Origin: Marinicella meishanensis
GTDB taxonomy: Bacteria > Pseudomonadota > Gammaproteobacteria > Xanthomonadales > Marinicellaceae
Length of the DNA stretch: 64,000 nucleotides
Direction of reading: 5' to 3'
Assembly (NCBI RefSeq): GCF_019931145.1
Contig: NZ_JAIOUV010000002.1
Coordinates: 434,001-498,000, forward strand
Under the pieces are notes generated by a model. The model worked only from the letters and a program-made list of their open reading frames with translations, was not told where the DNA came from and did not search any database. Below are positions 26,390-35,388 of this stretch, in pieces. Numbering within the stretch: position 1 is the stretch's first letter; each line of letters starts with the position of its first letter. The translations under genes and the position numbers were made by a program.

Positions 26390-27220
26390 TCAAGGCACCG
26401 CCAAAGCTTCGGCATTGCGGAAGTTCAACAACCAATCGTATATGTCATGACCGGCCGACAAATCATAGGTGCGACGCCATGAATTGTGCCCCACACCCGG
26501 GTAGATCACCATGCTGACATCGGCTGGAGGCGGTTGCGTGCAGGACAGGATGTTGTTGATGGGCACGGTGGTACCAGCCACCCCCACGGTGCCATCGGCA
26601 TCACCATGGAAGGCCCAGATCGGCACCAAGCCCAAGTCACAGCCGGTGTTGTTCCAGGCACCACGGCCGTCGCCTGCGATGGGCACCATGGCGGCAATTT
26701 GGGTGTTGGTGTGGTTGCGCAAGTAATTCCAACTGCCAATCGCACCGCAACTCAAGCCGGTCAGGTAGACCCGTTCTGGGTTGATGTGGTAATTCAACAA
26801 GGCAAAATCAATGAAGTCACGAATTTGTGTGCTGCTGGTACAACCGCCACCACCTCGCTGTGGTGACAACACCACAAACGGCCGGCTTTCATCCCAGCTG
26901 TTGTTGTTGATCAAGCGCGGCGGCCCATTGGCCAACACCCGCGACAACTCCGAGTCGCCATTGCCGTTTTCGCCCAAACCATGAATGAACAACAACAAAG
27001 GGTATTCAGCCGCTGCGGTGGTGTATCCAGGCGGTAAATATTCGTAATATCCTTGGGCGGCTGTGGTGGAGCCCAAAGGTCTGGGGGTGTGTCGGTCAGC
27101 CGGCTGGCCGCTGCCGGCGGTTATTTCCGGCAAATCCGATGGTTCAAAGCCATCGACATGAATGGCCCAAGCCGAAGGTACCAACCAACACCACGCCATG
27201 ATCACTGCGAATTTTTTCAT
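26390..27220 (-). CDS. secreted alpha/beta hydrolase (PHB-depolymerase/feruloyl-esterase-like)
   Basis: A protein of about 276 residues starting MKKFAVIMAWCWLVPSAWA, a signal peptide; starts at 27229 (ATG) or 27232 (TTG) are also possible. The mature chain opens IHVDGFEPSD. The fold is that of secreted esterases: LLLFIHGLGENG (oxyanion region), nucleophile GLSCGAIGSWN, acid in AFHGDADGTV and His in PGVGHNSW. Several Cys probably form disulfides. It is likely an extracellular or periplasmic esterase acting on polymer-linked esters; the substrate is not identifiable. Confidence 0.8.
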   Translation of the reverse strand: MKKFAVIMAWCWLVPSAWAIHVDGFEPSDLPEITAGSGQPADRHTPRPLGSTTAAQGYYEYLPPGYTTAAAEYPLLLFIHGLGENGNGDSELSRVLANGPPRLINNNSWDESRPFVVLSPQRGGGGCTSSTQIRDFIDFALLNYHINPERVYLTGLSCGAIGSWNYLRNHTNTQIAAMVPIAGDGRGAWNNTGCDLGLVPIWAFHGDADGTVGVAGTTVPINNILSCTQPPPADVSMVIYPGVGHNSWRRTYDLSAGHDIYDWLLNFRNAEALAVP

Positions 27221-27295
27221 GTGGGTCATCAATCATTGAGAAAACTTCAATGTAACACGACAAGACTGCCTGGATTGTGACCGATTTGGGTAAAT

Positions 27296-28096
27296 TCAAG
27301 CCAGCCGCCGTTTGATCAAGGAAACCAACACAAAACTCAACAACATCAGCAAATACCAAGCGATCAACTTCGACCACGGCACCAAAGCCCAACCCTGGGA
27401 TTGGTGGGGGTAGACCCAAACCTGGGTGAAGGTGCCGATGTTCTCGGCCAGCCAAATGAACAACGCCACCAAAAACCAGCCCAACAACAGCGGCATGTGG
27501 CGGTGGGTGTGCAACACCTTGAAGTGGATGCTGGTGCGGCGGAACAACCACAGTGTCAGGCCCAACAACAGCCACCGAAAGTCCCAGATATAATGGTGGG
27601 TGAAAAAATTCAAGTAGATGGCCACCACCAACACCACCGTCTTCCAGATGGGTGGATAATGGCTGAATCTGAAATCAAAAATGCGCCAGGCACGGGCCAT
27701 GTAACTGCCCACCGCGCTGTACATGAAACCGGTGAATAAGGGCACATTGCCCAAGCCAAAAACATAGGCTTCCGGGTAAGACCAGGAACCGATGGCATCC
27801 GACGTTTTGAACAACTCCATCACCGTTGCCACCACATGAAACACCACAATCACCAGGGCTTCCCGTGGGGTTTCCAGGCGGCTGATCAACAACAGCAACT
27901 GAAAAGCGATGGCGGCCAAAAAAATGAAATCATAGCGGTGCAGGGACGCCAAGGGATACCACCAACTGGTGAGGATCATCACCCCCAACAAGAACCCACC
28001 GAACAAACAAGCATATGCCTGTTTCAGACCGAACCACCAAAATTCATGCAAGCCTGCTTTGATACCCAAGGTCTTACCCCTCCGCGTTTGAATCAA
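27296..28096 (-). CDS. DUF817 family integral membrane protein
   Basis: A 266-residue protein with about eight hydrophobic segments. [20 protein letters not shown], the [14 protein letters not shown] loop, [21 protein letters not shown] and [17 protein letters not shown] are the conserved segments of DUF817. Function unknown; homologues are widespread in proteobacteria. The frame opens with TTG at 28096; another in-frame TTG lies nine codons later, so the start is not firm. Confidence 0.85.
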   Translation of the reverse strand: MIQTRRGKTLGIKAGLHEFWWFGLKQAYACLFGGFLLGVMILTSWWYPLASLHRYDFIFLAAIAFQLLLLISRLETPREALVIVVFHVVATVMELFKTSDAIGSWSYPEAYVFGLGNVPLFTGFMYSAVGSYMARAWRIFDFRFSHYPPIWKTVVLVVAIYLNFFTHHYIWDFRWLLLGLTLWLFRRTSIHFKVLHTHRHMPLLLGWFLVALFIWLAENIGTFTQVWVYPHQSQGWALVPWSKLIAWYLLMLLSFVLVSLIKRRLA

Positions 28097-28206
28097 TGGC
28101 CCCCATGATGCCGCACAAATCCGGTCCAGTCATGGCAATCCTGTGATCAATTATGGCATGTGGTCAGCCAATTGATCCGACCAAAGGGTCTGCGCCAGAA
28201 GCCCAC

Positions 28207-28236
28207 AAAAAAGCCCCTTTTTCAGGGGCTTTTTTG
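28207..28236. terminator. bidirectional intrinsic terminator
   Basis: AAAAAAGCCCC and GGGGCTTTTTT flank a short T-rich loop. The A-run and T-run make it functional on both strands; it ends the AbgT gene (minus strand). Confidence 0.85.
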
Positions 28237-28266
28237 GACTTAAGAACAACCAGCTGATGTTGGGTG

Positions 28267-29805
28267 TTATCCAGCCGGATACACGTAGCTGGCTTGCAAG
28301 CCCAAGGGGAAACCCAGGCCCCAATAGGCCAACAGGAACAAAGTCCAGCCGATCAAAAAGGCAATGGAGAATGGGATCATCAAGGCAATCAAAGTGCCCA
28401 CCCCAGTGTCCTTCACATACTTCTGGCAGTAGACCACCACCAAGGGGAAGTAAGGCATCAGCGGGGTGATGATGTTGGAACTGGAATCACCGACCCGATA
28501 AGCCGCTTGGGTCAAATCCGGGGAAATACCCAATTGCATCAACATCGGGACAAAGATTGGCGCCAACAAGGCCCACTTGCCCGAGGCCGAACCGACAAAC
28601 AAATTCACAAAGGCGGTGAGCATGACAATGCCAACGATGGTCACACCAGCCGGTAAGGCCAGGGCTTTGAGCAGTTCCGCCCCTTCAATGGCCATCAGTG
28701 CACCCAAATTGGATTGGCCAAATGCCGCCACAAACAAGGCACAGAAAAACACCATCACCAAATAATAGGACATGCCTTCCATCGCCTTGGTCATGGCGTC
28801 AATCATGTCTTTGGTGGTTTTGAAGGTGCCGGAAACAAAACCATACACCGCACCCGGTATCCAGAATAACAAGAAAATCAGCGGCACAATGGACTGCATC
28901 AACGGTGCCTGGAACACCGCCAATTTACCCTCATAGCGCAGCGGCGAATCTTCAGACCAAGCGGCCCAAATCAACAGCGCAATGCCGATCAACATGACGA
29001 TCGAAGCGATGTAGAAAGATTTTCTTTCGGTGCTTGAAATTTCATCCAACTTGGGCAAGTCTTCGGTGTCGCCATCGAGTTTTGTGCTTTTTAACCGCGG
29101 CTCAATGATTTTGTCGGTGATGTACCAACCCACCAGGATGATGAACAAACTGGACACCGAGGTGAAGAACCAATTGTTCAATGGATTCACCGCCATGTCA
29201 GGCTGGATGATTTGCGCCGCACTTTGGGTGAAACTTTGCAACAATGGGTCGATGCCTGAGGGCACAAAATTGGCACTGAAACCACCACTGACCCCAGCGA
29301 ATGCCGCCGCGATGCCGGCCAAAGGATGGCGGCCCATGGCGTAGTAAATCACCCCGGCCAAAGGAATCACCAACACATAACCGGCGTCGGTGGCGGTGTG
29401 ACTGACGATGGCCACCAAGATGATGGTCGGGGTCAACAAAGCTTTGGGTGTGCGGCGCAGCATCAGCTTGATGGCGGTGTTGATGTAGCCGGAATGCTCG
29501 GCCACCCCGACCCCCATCATGGCCACCAGCACCACACCCAAGGGGGCAAATCCCGTGAAGGTGGTGACCATGGTTGAGAGGAAATTGGCCAGGGCATCAC
29601 CGGTCAACAGGTTGTTGATGATGATGGGTGCCGAAGTTCGTGGATCAACGGCACTGAAATCAACCCCCGACAGGGCCCAAGACAGCACCCAAATCAGCAA
29701 CAAGGCGAATAAAAAGATGATGGCCGGATCAGGCAGTTTATTGCCCACCCGCTCAACGGCATTCAAAAAGCGGGCCACCGCCCCCGGTTTGGTGGTTTCT
29801 GTCAT
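28267..29805 (-). CDS. AbgT family transporter
   Basis: A 512-residue polytopic membrane protein. The start PGAVARFLNAVERVGNKLPDP, then SHTATDAGYVLVIPL, AAFAGVSGGFSANFVPSGIDPL, FVNLFVGSASGKWALLAPIFVP and GDSSSNIITPLMPYFPLV are hallmarks of the AbgT family (p-aminobenzoyl-glutamate importers in E. coli; antimetabolite exporters such as MtrF in Neisseria). The direction of transport here is not determined. It is a single gene with its own terminator and about 165 bases upstream before the divergent beta-helix gene. Confidence 0.92.
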   Translation of the reverse strand: MTETTKPGAVARFLNAVERVGNKLPDPAIIFLFALLLIWVLSWALSGVDFSAVDPRTSAPIIINNLLTGDALANFLSTMVTTFTGFAPLGVVLVAMMGVGVAEHSGYINTAIKLMLRRTPKALLTPTIILVAIVSHTATDAGYVLVIPLAGVIYYAMGRHPLAGIAAAFAGVSGGFSANFVPSGIDPLLQSFTQSAAQIIQPDMAVNPLNNWFFTSVSSLFIILVGWYITDKIIEPRLKSTKLDGDTEDLPKLDEISSTERKSFYIASIVMLIGIALLIWAAWSEDSPLRYEGKLAVFQAPLMQSIVPLIFLLFWIPGAVYGFVSGTFKTTKDMIDAMTKAMEGMSYYLVMVFFCALFVAAFGQSNLGALMAIEGAELLKALALPAGVTIVGIVMLTAFVNLFVGSASGKWALLAPIFVPMLMQLGISPDLTQAAYRVGDSSSNIITPLMPYFPLVVVYCQKYVKDTGVGTLIALMIPFSIAFLIGWTLFLLAYWGLGFPLGLQASYVYPAG

Positions 29806-29972
29806 GGTCTTCCTCTATTAAAAATGATGCCAAGGTTATACCCAATAGCGACGCCCAATTCAAGCGGTTTCATGGACAAGCCCGTGACTGCCAGAAAACT
29901 TTTGCAGGTTTTTTGTGTGGTTTTTGGCCCCATTGGCATTGACAGCAACAAGACTACCCAATTGGAGGGCCC

Positions 29973-31091
29973 ATGAGAAATTCATTGATTTTGGTGGCAC
30001 TGCTGTGGCCACCCTTGATGCAGGCAGCCAGCTTTTGTGTCAATGACTCGGCAGAGTTGGTTGATGCCCTGAGCGAAGCCAACAACAACGGACAAGACGA
30101 CGTCATCCGCATCCGCAACGGGGATTATTTGATTGTCAACAACGAGCCCTTCCGATGGCTCAATTTGGAGCCCCACGACTTGGTCATTTCCGGCGGCTGG
30201 GAACCGTTCAATCAATTCGATTGCATGATCCAAAGTGGCACCCCTTATGACACCACTTTGGACGGCGATGACAGCGCTGCGGTGCTGTACTTACAAATCA
30301 CCGGTGGCGATGAGGCCAATTTGGTGGTGGAAAACCTGACCATCAGCAATGGCCGCACCACCGCCGTGAATGAATCGGCCGGCTTGCGGATTTTGAACCA
30401 AGGCAACCCCAATGCCAGCGAAGTACTGATCGATCAGGTGCTGTTTTTGGGCAATGACGGGGTCAATGGCGCGGGCTTGTATTACCTCGGCACCGGTCAG
30501 CTGACTGTGCGCAACAGCGTCTTCATGTTCAACAACACCGACAGCGGCGATGGGGTGGCCAATATTGCCATGTCCGCCAATGCGCCAGGGGTTTATTTCA
30601 TCAACAACACCCTGATCAACAACAGTTCCGACGACCCCAGCACCGCTGCCACCAACGTCAGTGGCTTGCTGTTGAACCTCAACTGGGACAATGGCGATAC
30701 CCCGGAGGCGCTGCTGGCCAATAATTTGTTTTGGTATCAGAGTTCGAATGACTTTTATGTCACCTTTTCGGGCGGCTTGACCCATTTGTTCCACAACAAC
30801 TATGAAAATGGCGGTGGCTTGATCGAGGCCAGTGGCCGTAACCGCTCTGTGCCACCGGCGCTGTCACCCTTTTTGTTGAACTTCACCCCGGAACCCGGCT
30901 CACCACTGATTGATGCCGGCCTGTCGATGGGTGATCCCATTCCCAATGCGTCGGCTTTCATCAACAATTGGGACCATGGTTCGGAGGATTTTGACCGCGG
31001 CATCATCACCCGCATTCACAACAACCAAGTGGACATCGGGGCGGTGGAATCCGATTGGGATGAATTGATCTTTAAAAGTGATTTCGATTGA
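29973..31091 (+). CDS. secreted beta-helix protein with C-terminal LIFKSDFD tail
   Basis: A 372-residue protein with a signal peptide (MRNSLILVALLWPPLMQAAS) and GGAGG before the ATG. The mature part has repeated short strands with Asn ladders (LVVENLTISNGRTT, LTVRNSVFMFNNT, VYFINNTLINNSS), as in right-handed beta-helix or pectate-lyase-like proteins, and ends with the typical GSPLIDAG and HNNQVDIGAVES closing segment. It then stops at WDELIFKSDFD. No catalytic residues of a lyase are evident. It is probably a cell-surface or secreted structural or polysaccharide-binding protein. Its stop abuts that of the convergent kinase gene directly. Confidence 0.75.
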   Translation: MRNSLILVALLWPPLMQAASFCVNDSAELVDALSEANNNGQDDVIRIRNGDYLIVNNEPFRWLNLEPHDLVISGGWEPFNQFDCMIQSGTPYDTTLDGDDSAAVLYLQITGGDEANLVVENLTISNGRTTAVNESAGLRILNQGNPNASEVLIDQVLFLGNDGVNGAGLYYLGTGQLTVRNSVFMFNNTDSGDGVANIAMSANAPGVYFINNTLINNSSDDPSTAATNVSGLLLNLNWDNGDTPEALLANNLFWYQSSNDFYVTFSGGLTHLFHNNYENGGGLIEASGRNRSVPPALSPFLLNFTPEPGSPLIDAGLSMGDPIPNASAFINNWDHGSEDFDRGIITRIHNNQVDIGAVESDWDELIFKSDFD

Positions 31092-33662
31092 TTACTGCGA
31101 CTGCAGCTGATTGAGCCAAGCCTGGTTGGCCGCCAGATCAGGGTGGCCCTCAGGCAAGTTTTGCTGTTGCACGGTGATCATGGCTTGTAAGCGGTTGGCG
31201 GCTTGTGTCACTTGTTCCGCCGCCAGCAAAGACTCCACTTCATGCCGCATCACCAACCACGTATAAGGATGGGCCTCACCGATGGCAGCGGACAAACCCC
31301 TGACCACTTGGCGGTGTTTGGGCAAGGCCGCCTCAAATTGCCCCAGGCCAGCCAGGCCAATGGCCCAGTTGTCCATACTCAGCCAAGTGTATGGATGCGT
31401 CGCACCCAACACCTCGGCTTTTTTCGCATGGGTGGCAGCGGCCATCGGGGCGGCGGTGGCATGTTGGCCTTGGTTGTTCAACAACTCGGCCAAGTTGTAT
31501 TCCAATTTCAATGTTTCAACATGCGCCCGGGTGTATTGGCTGGTGGACATTTGTAATGCCTCTCGCATGTATTGTTCTCCTCTGGACACATCGCCTTGCT
31601 CCACCAACATGTTGGCCAAATTACCGGTGATGGCAATGCGTGTCAGGTTGACTTCCTCACCATAAATTTGCTGCGCCAATTGATAAGCTTGTTGATTGGT
31701 GGCCAAGGCATCATCCAGTTTTTTTTGGGCTTTTTGACCCGCTGACAGGTTAATCAAGGTTTCCAGGTATTCTTGGTTGTCGGTGCCATACACCCGTTCG
31801 GTGATCGCCAACACCTGTTGCAATTCCTTGACACCGGCATCGGCATCGCCCATTTCGATCAACACCAGGGCCAGCACCGTGCGACCACTGGCTTCATTCA
31901 TCGGGCCACTTTTGGGATACTCTGCCAGCCATTGCAGACCACGTTCTGCCGCGGCTTTGGCCGCCTCAAACTGGCCCAACACATACAAGGCATTGGCTTT
32001 GAGCTGCAAAATTTCATAGCCGAAGTTATTCACCGCGGTTTTGGGATCGGGTACCGTGGCAAAATGGGTGTTGATCAAGTCATTCGCCTGTTGGTACTTG
32101 GACAGAGAAAACAGGTTATTGATCTGATGTTTTCTGGCCAGCTGCACATAACGATGCGCATCACCCAAGGCCGGCTCCGCCGCTGCCAAAAACTTGTCAA
32201 TCAAAGCCAAGCTGGCTTCATGTCGACCGGCCAACTGATGGCTTTGGATGATTTCCAATAGGGTTCTGAATATTTCTGGGTCATCCGCTGGCAAGTAACT
32301 TTGCTTGTGCACCAGGGCGCTGTTGGCATGATCCAGGCTTTGCTCGGTGTCACGCAGTGCATTGTAAGAATTGGCCAGGGCATCAAACAAGGCCGCTGCC
32401 ACTGGCGGTTGATCGGCAAATTTTTCGGCCACCTCTGGGCCTGCGATGTCCAGCATGTCAGCCACAGTGACATCCCGCCCCAAACCCAATTCAGCACTGG
32501 CGTGCAACATGTCTTGCAAGAAGCCACTGATCGCCTCGGCCTGATTTTTGGCGGTGATGGCGGCTTGTTTTTGTTGTTCGGCGCGGTAAAAGCCCCAGCC
32601 TGAAAGCAACAAACCCAGCACCAACACCCCGATGATGGCCAGCACGGCGCGCCGGTTTTTGCGCTGCTGAGGCAGCTGCTCAATGTGCCGCAGACTGCGT
32701 TGAATTTGCTGCGCGGTGGGTCGCAGGGACGCTTCTGGCTGCAGCATGGCTTCGATCAATTGCACCCAGGCTGGTTCCAGATCGGGTCGCAACGGACGCA
32801 GTTGTTGTCGCTGTTGTTGCTGGTGGGCTTGTTGGATGGCCGCCAGGGTTTCGCCCACCACCGGGTATTGACCGGTGGCCATTTTGAATAAAGTGGCCCC
32901 CAAAGCATACACATCAGCAGCCGGTCCAGATTGTTGTTGTAAGATCAATTCAGGAGCCATCAACAATGGCGTGCCTTGCCAAGCCGGTCCGGTCTGGCCG
33001 GCTGCGTCCATGCGACCTCCGGCCCCAAAATCCATGATCAGGTAGCCACCCCGGTCGTCTTTGATGATGTTGGCCGGTTTGATGTCACCGTGCACGATCC
33101 CAGCGCGGTGAATGGCCGCCAAGCCAGCCGATAAATCATCACTTATGGCCAACAATTCAGCGGCAGAGAGCGCCTCGTCTGTTGGCTGATCCAGGGTTTG
33201 CCCTTCGATCAAGTCGGCCCAAAATCCGGCCCGACCGTCATTCACATCGGCGCCATGGATGGCCAACACATGGGGATGACGCACCCGCGCCATGCGCCTG
33301 GCCTCGTCAATAAAGCGCATGGACTCCACCGCCGATTTGACTTCGGTTTTGAGCAGCTTCAACGCCACTTGCCGTTCCAACACCTCATCATGGGCTCGGA
33401 ACACCTCACCATAAACCCCATCACCCAATCGGTCTTGTACCTTGAGGTGGCCCCAGCGAAAGGCATCGGGATCGGCGCTGGGCTCGGTTTGGGTGAATTG
33501 AGTGGCCTGACCTTGTAACTGCGCAATTTGACCCAGCACCCCCAAGTTGCGGATGGTTTTTTCGTCTTCTTCAGCCAAGGAATCGGCCAAGGCCCAGTCA
33601 ATGACGAGATCATCGGCCAGCGAGTCTGCCAGCTGTTGCAGCACTTCAGTTTGATCACTCAT
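31092..33662 (-). CDS. Ser/Thr protein kinase with TPR sensor region
   Basis: An 856-residue Hanks-type kinase. Kinase domain about 68-330: GDGVYGEVFRAHD (Gly loop), VALKLLK (Lys), HGDIKPANI (catalytic loop with HGD in place of HRD), DFGAG, and APELI with DVYALGATLFKMATG. A single membrane segment follows (VLAIIGVLVLGLLLSGWGFY near 350), then about 480 residues of TPR-like helices, which would be periplasmic. The start overlaps the sigma-factor stop by ATGA, so the pair is co-translated. This sigma-kinase pairing is known for the ECF43 type group, where kinase phosphorylation is thought to control the sigma factor. Confidence 0.88.
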   Translation of the reverse strand: MSDQTEVLQQLADSLADDLVIDWALADSLAEEDEKTIRNLGVLGQIAQLQGQATQFTQTEPSADPDAFRWGHLKVQDRLGDGVYGEVFRAHDEVLERQVALKLLKTEVKSAVESMRFIDEARRMARVRHPHVLAIHGADVNDGRAGFWADLIEGQTLDQPTDEALSAAELLAISDDLSAGLAAIHRAGIVHGDIKPANIIKDDRGGYLIMDFGAGGRMDAAGQTGPAWQGTPLLMAPELILQQQSGPAADVYALGATLFKMATGQYPVVGETLAAIQQAHQQQQRQQLRPLRPDLEPAWVQLIEAMLQPEASLRPTAQQIQRSLRHIEQLPQQRKNRRAVLAIIGVLVLGLLLSGWGFYRAEQQKQAAITAKNQAEAISGFLQDMLHASAELGLGRDVTVADMLDIAGPEVAEKFADQPPVAAALFDALANSYNALRDTEQSLDHANSALVHKQSYLPADDPEIFRTLLEIIQSHQLAGRHEASLALIDKFLAAAEPALGDAHRYVQLARKHQINNLFSLSKYQQANDLINTHFATVPDPKTAVNNFGYEILQLKANALYVLGQFEAAKAAAERGLQWLAEYPKSGPMNEASGRTVLALVLIEMGDADAGVKELQQVLAITERVYGTDNQEYLETLINLSAGQKAQKKLDDALATNQQAYQLAQQIYGEEVNLTRIAITGNLANMLVEQGDVSRGEQYMREALQMSTSQYTRAHVETLKLEYNLAELLNNQGQHATAAPMAAATHAKKAEVLGATHPYTWLSMDNWAIGLAGLGQFEAALPKHRQVVRGLSAAIGEAHPYTWLVMRHEVESLLAAEQVTQAANRLQAMITVQQQNLPEGHPDLAANQAWLNQLQSQ

Positions 33663-34219
33663 GGCATGTGCCTCGCCACTTGCGCCAGTGAACGCGACAC
33701 CATCATGCGCGCTGCATTGGCTGAATTCATGTCCACCGCACTGGCAATTTCGGCAAATGAATAGCCAAACTCCAAGCGCAAAATCACCGCCTCTCGGGCT
33801 TGTGGTTTCAGCTCCATCAAGCCTTTTTCATAGCTTTGTAAAGCTTCATCACCGATTACTTGCTGCATCACTGACGCCTCCATATCCACCACTTCGGCCT
33901 CGGGATCGGCGTGCCCGTGTTTTTGTCGCCGGCTGACCCGCCTGATTTCCATGCGGATGTGATTCAACAGGATTTGTCTGAGGTAGGCCAAAAAGGCCCC
34001 CTCCCTGACCGCCTCAAAATCGTCCACATGTTCCAGCGCTTTGAGTAATGAGGCTTGCACCATGTCGGCCGTTTCTGACAAGTCCCGGGCATAAGCCGGT
34101 AAGCGGCCATGGGCCCAACGGCTGATGATGGGTAGATAGGTGTTGAACAATCGCTCCCGGGCAGCTTCATCACCGGATTTGATTTTGAGCAACAAAGTGG
34201 AGGTGGATTCGGTGTTCAC
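33659..34219 (-). CDS. ECF-type RNA polymerase sigma factor
   Basis: A protein of 186 residues that starts with GTG at 34219. Region 2 (LFNTYLPIISRWAHGRL, DLSETADMVQASLLKALEHVDDF) and region 4 (LKPQAREAVILRLEFGYSFAEIASAVDMNSANAARMMVSRSL) are clear. No anti-sigma factor is adjacent; instead a membrane Ser/Thr kinase overlaps its end. Regulation through phosphorylation of this sigma factor by that kinase is inference from the known sigma-kinase group. Confidence 0.88.
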   Translation of the reverse strand: MNTESTSTLLLKIKSGDEAARERLFNTYLPIISRWAHGRLPAYARDLSETADMVQASLLKALEHVDDFEAVREGAFLAYLRQILLNHIRMEIRRVSRRQKHGHADPEAEVVDMEASVMQQVIGDEALQSYEKGLMELKPQAREAVILRLEFGYSFAEIASAVDMNSANAARMMVSRSLAQVARHMP

Positions 34220-34270
34220 GATCAGCGGTCAAACAGTCACAGGTTCATTGATTTTAGCACAGCCTTGGAC

Positions 34271-35191
34271 TCAATCATCGAGACGGATGAGGTCCTGAGT
34301 TGGCGGCGATTCTTTGGCCTGATGCAACACCCGTTGTGGGAATGGAATCTCAATGCCATGGTCTCTGAAGGCGGTGTCCAATTCCCACAAGAACGCCGCT
34401 TTGATCCGATTGGGGCGCCGCACGCCATATTTGGAAACCCACACCAACAAGATGAAATCCAGCGAATTGTCACCAAAACCGGTCATCCACACTTCGGGTT
34501 CTTTGCCTTTCATGTTGGTCAGGGTATACGGCACTTTTTCGGCCGCTTCAATGGCCGCTTGTTTGACCAGGTCTTTGTCGGTGCCGTAGGCCACACCGAA
34601 GGGGATTTTCACCCGCTTGATGGAATCGCGCAAAGTCCAGTTGATGATTTGGTTGGTCACCAAGTCTGAATTGGGGATCACCACATCGATGTTGTCATTG
34701 GTGTTGATGCGGGTGCTGCGGGCGTTGATTTCTCGCACCGTGCCGGTGATGCCGTCTTCGATTTCTATGTAATCACCCACTTTTAAGGTGCGCTCAAACA
34801 TGATGGTCAAACCAGACACGAAATTGGCCACGATGTTTTGTAAACCAAAGCCAATGCCCACCGACAAAGCACCGGCAATCAAAGTCAGGTTGGTGAAATC
34901 GATACCCAAAGTGGTGAAACCCGCCAGGGTGGCAACAAAAATGATCACATAGTGAATCAATTTGTCGAGCATGAAAAACACCGGCGATTTGTCCTGGTCA
35001 CGGCGCGACTCCATGCGTTTGATGATCACCCTGACCAATTTGGACACCAGGTAACCCACCAACACAATGATGATCAAACGCAACAAGGGCAACAAAGTCA
35101 CCGGGGTCTCGTTGATGCGGAACAGCGGTTTGTTGACCACCGCATCAAAGCCACTGGAAACACTGGAAAAACCCCTTTCACACCATGCCAA
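34271..35191 (-). CDS. MscS-type channel domain, 3' part of a frameshifted gene
   Basis: The C-terminal 300 residues of a large MscS-family channel. Membrane segments LLPLLRLIIIVLVGYLVS and IIFVATLAGFTTLGI precede the pore helix region GALSVGIGFGLQNIVANFVSG, then the MscS beta domain (VGDYIEIEDGITGTVREINARSTRI). The apparent start is an artefact: residues before FSSVSSGFDAVV belong in another frame. Adding one base in the GGGGTTTTT run (minus strand, near 35170) joins it to the frame at 35098-35388, and one more base near 35405 joins that to 35352-36455, giving one 728-codon protein. Confidence 0.85.
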   Translation of the reverse strand: MAWCERGFSSVSSGFDAVVNKPLFRINETPVTLLPLLRLIIIVLVGYLVSKLVRVIIKRMESRRDQDKSPVFFMLDKLIHYVIIFVATLAGFTTLGIDFTNLTLIAGALSVGIGFGLQNIVANFVSGLTIMFERTLKVGDYIEIEDGITGTVREINARSTRINTNDNIDVVIPNSDLVTNQIINWTLRDSIKRVKIPFGVAYGTDKDLVKQAAIEAAEKVPYTLTNMKGKEPEVWMTGFGDNSLDFILLVWVSKYGVRRPNRIKAAFLWELDTAFRDHGIEIPFPQRVLHQAKESPPTQDLIRLDD

Positions 35192-35388
35192 AAACGCTCA
35201 AAACCGCCTTCGGTGGCAACCAATTGATCACTGATCAGACCATTGATGAAGGCCACTTTTTCCACCTGCCAATCCAGTGCGTCCAGCTTCAGCAACACCT
35301 GTTGGGCCAACTCGGTGCGTTTGACCTGGTTGTCGGCGGTGTCGGCACTTTTCACCGCCACCGAATCCAGCAAGGCATCCTGGGCCAA
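35098..35388 (-). pseudogene. middle fragment of the frameshifted MscS-type gene
   Basis: This frame reads LAQDALLDSVAVKSADTADN through DWQVEKVAFINGLISDQLVA to ERFWHGVKG, and is the missing link between the N-terminal coiled-coil part and the channel part. It lies one base out of frame with each neighbour, in both cases as if a base were missing. Either the gene is decaying or the sequence has two undercalled bases. Sequence after HGVKG in this frame is not coding. Confidence 0.7.
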
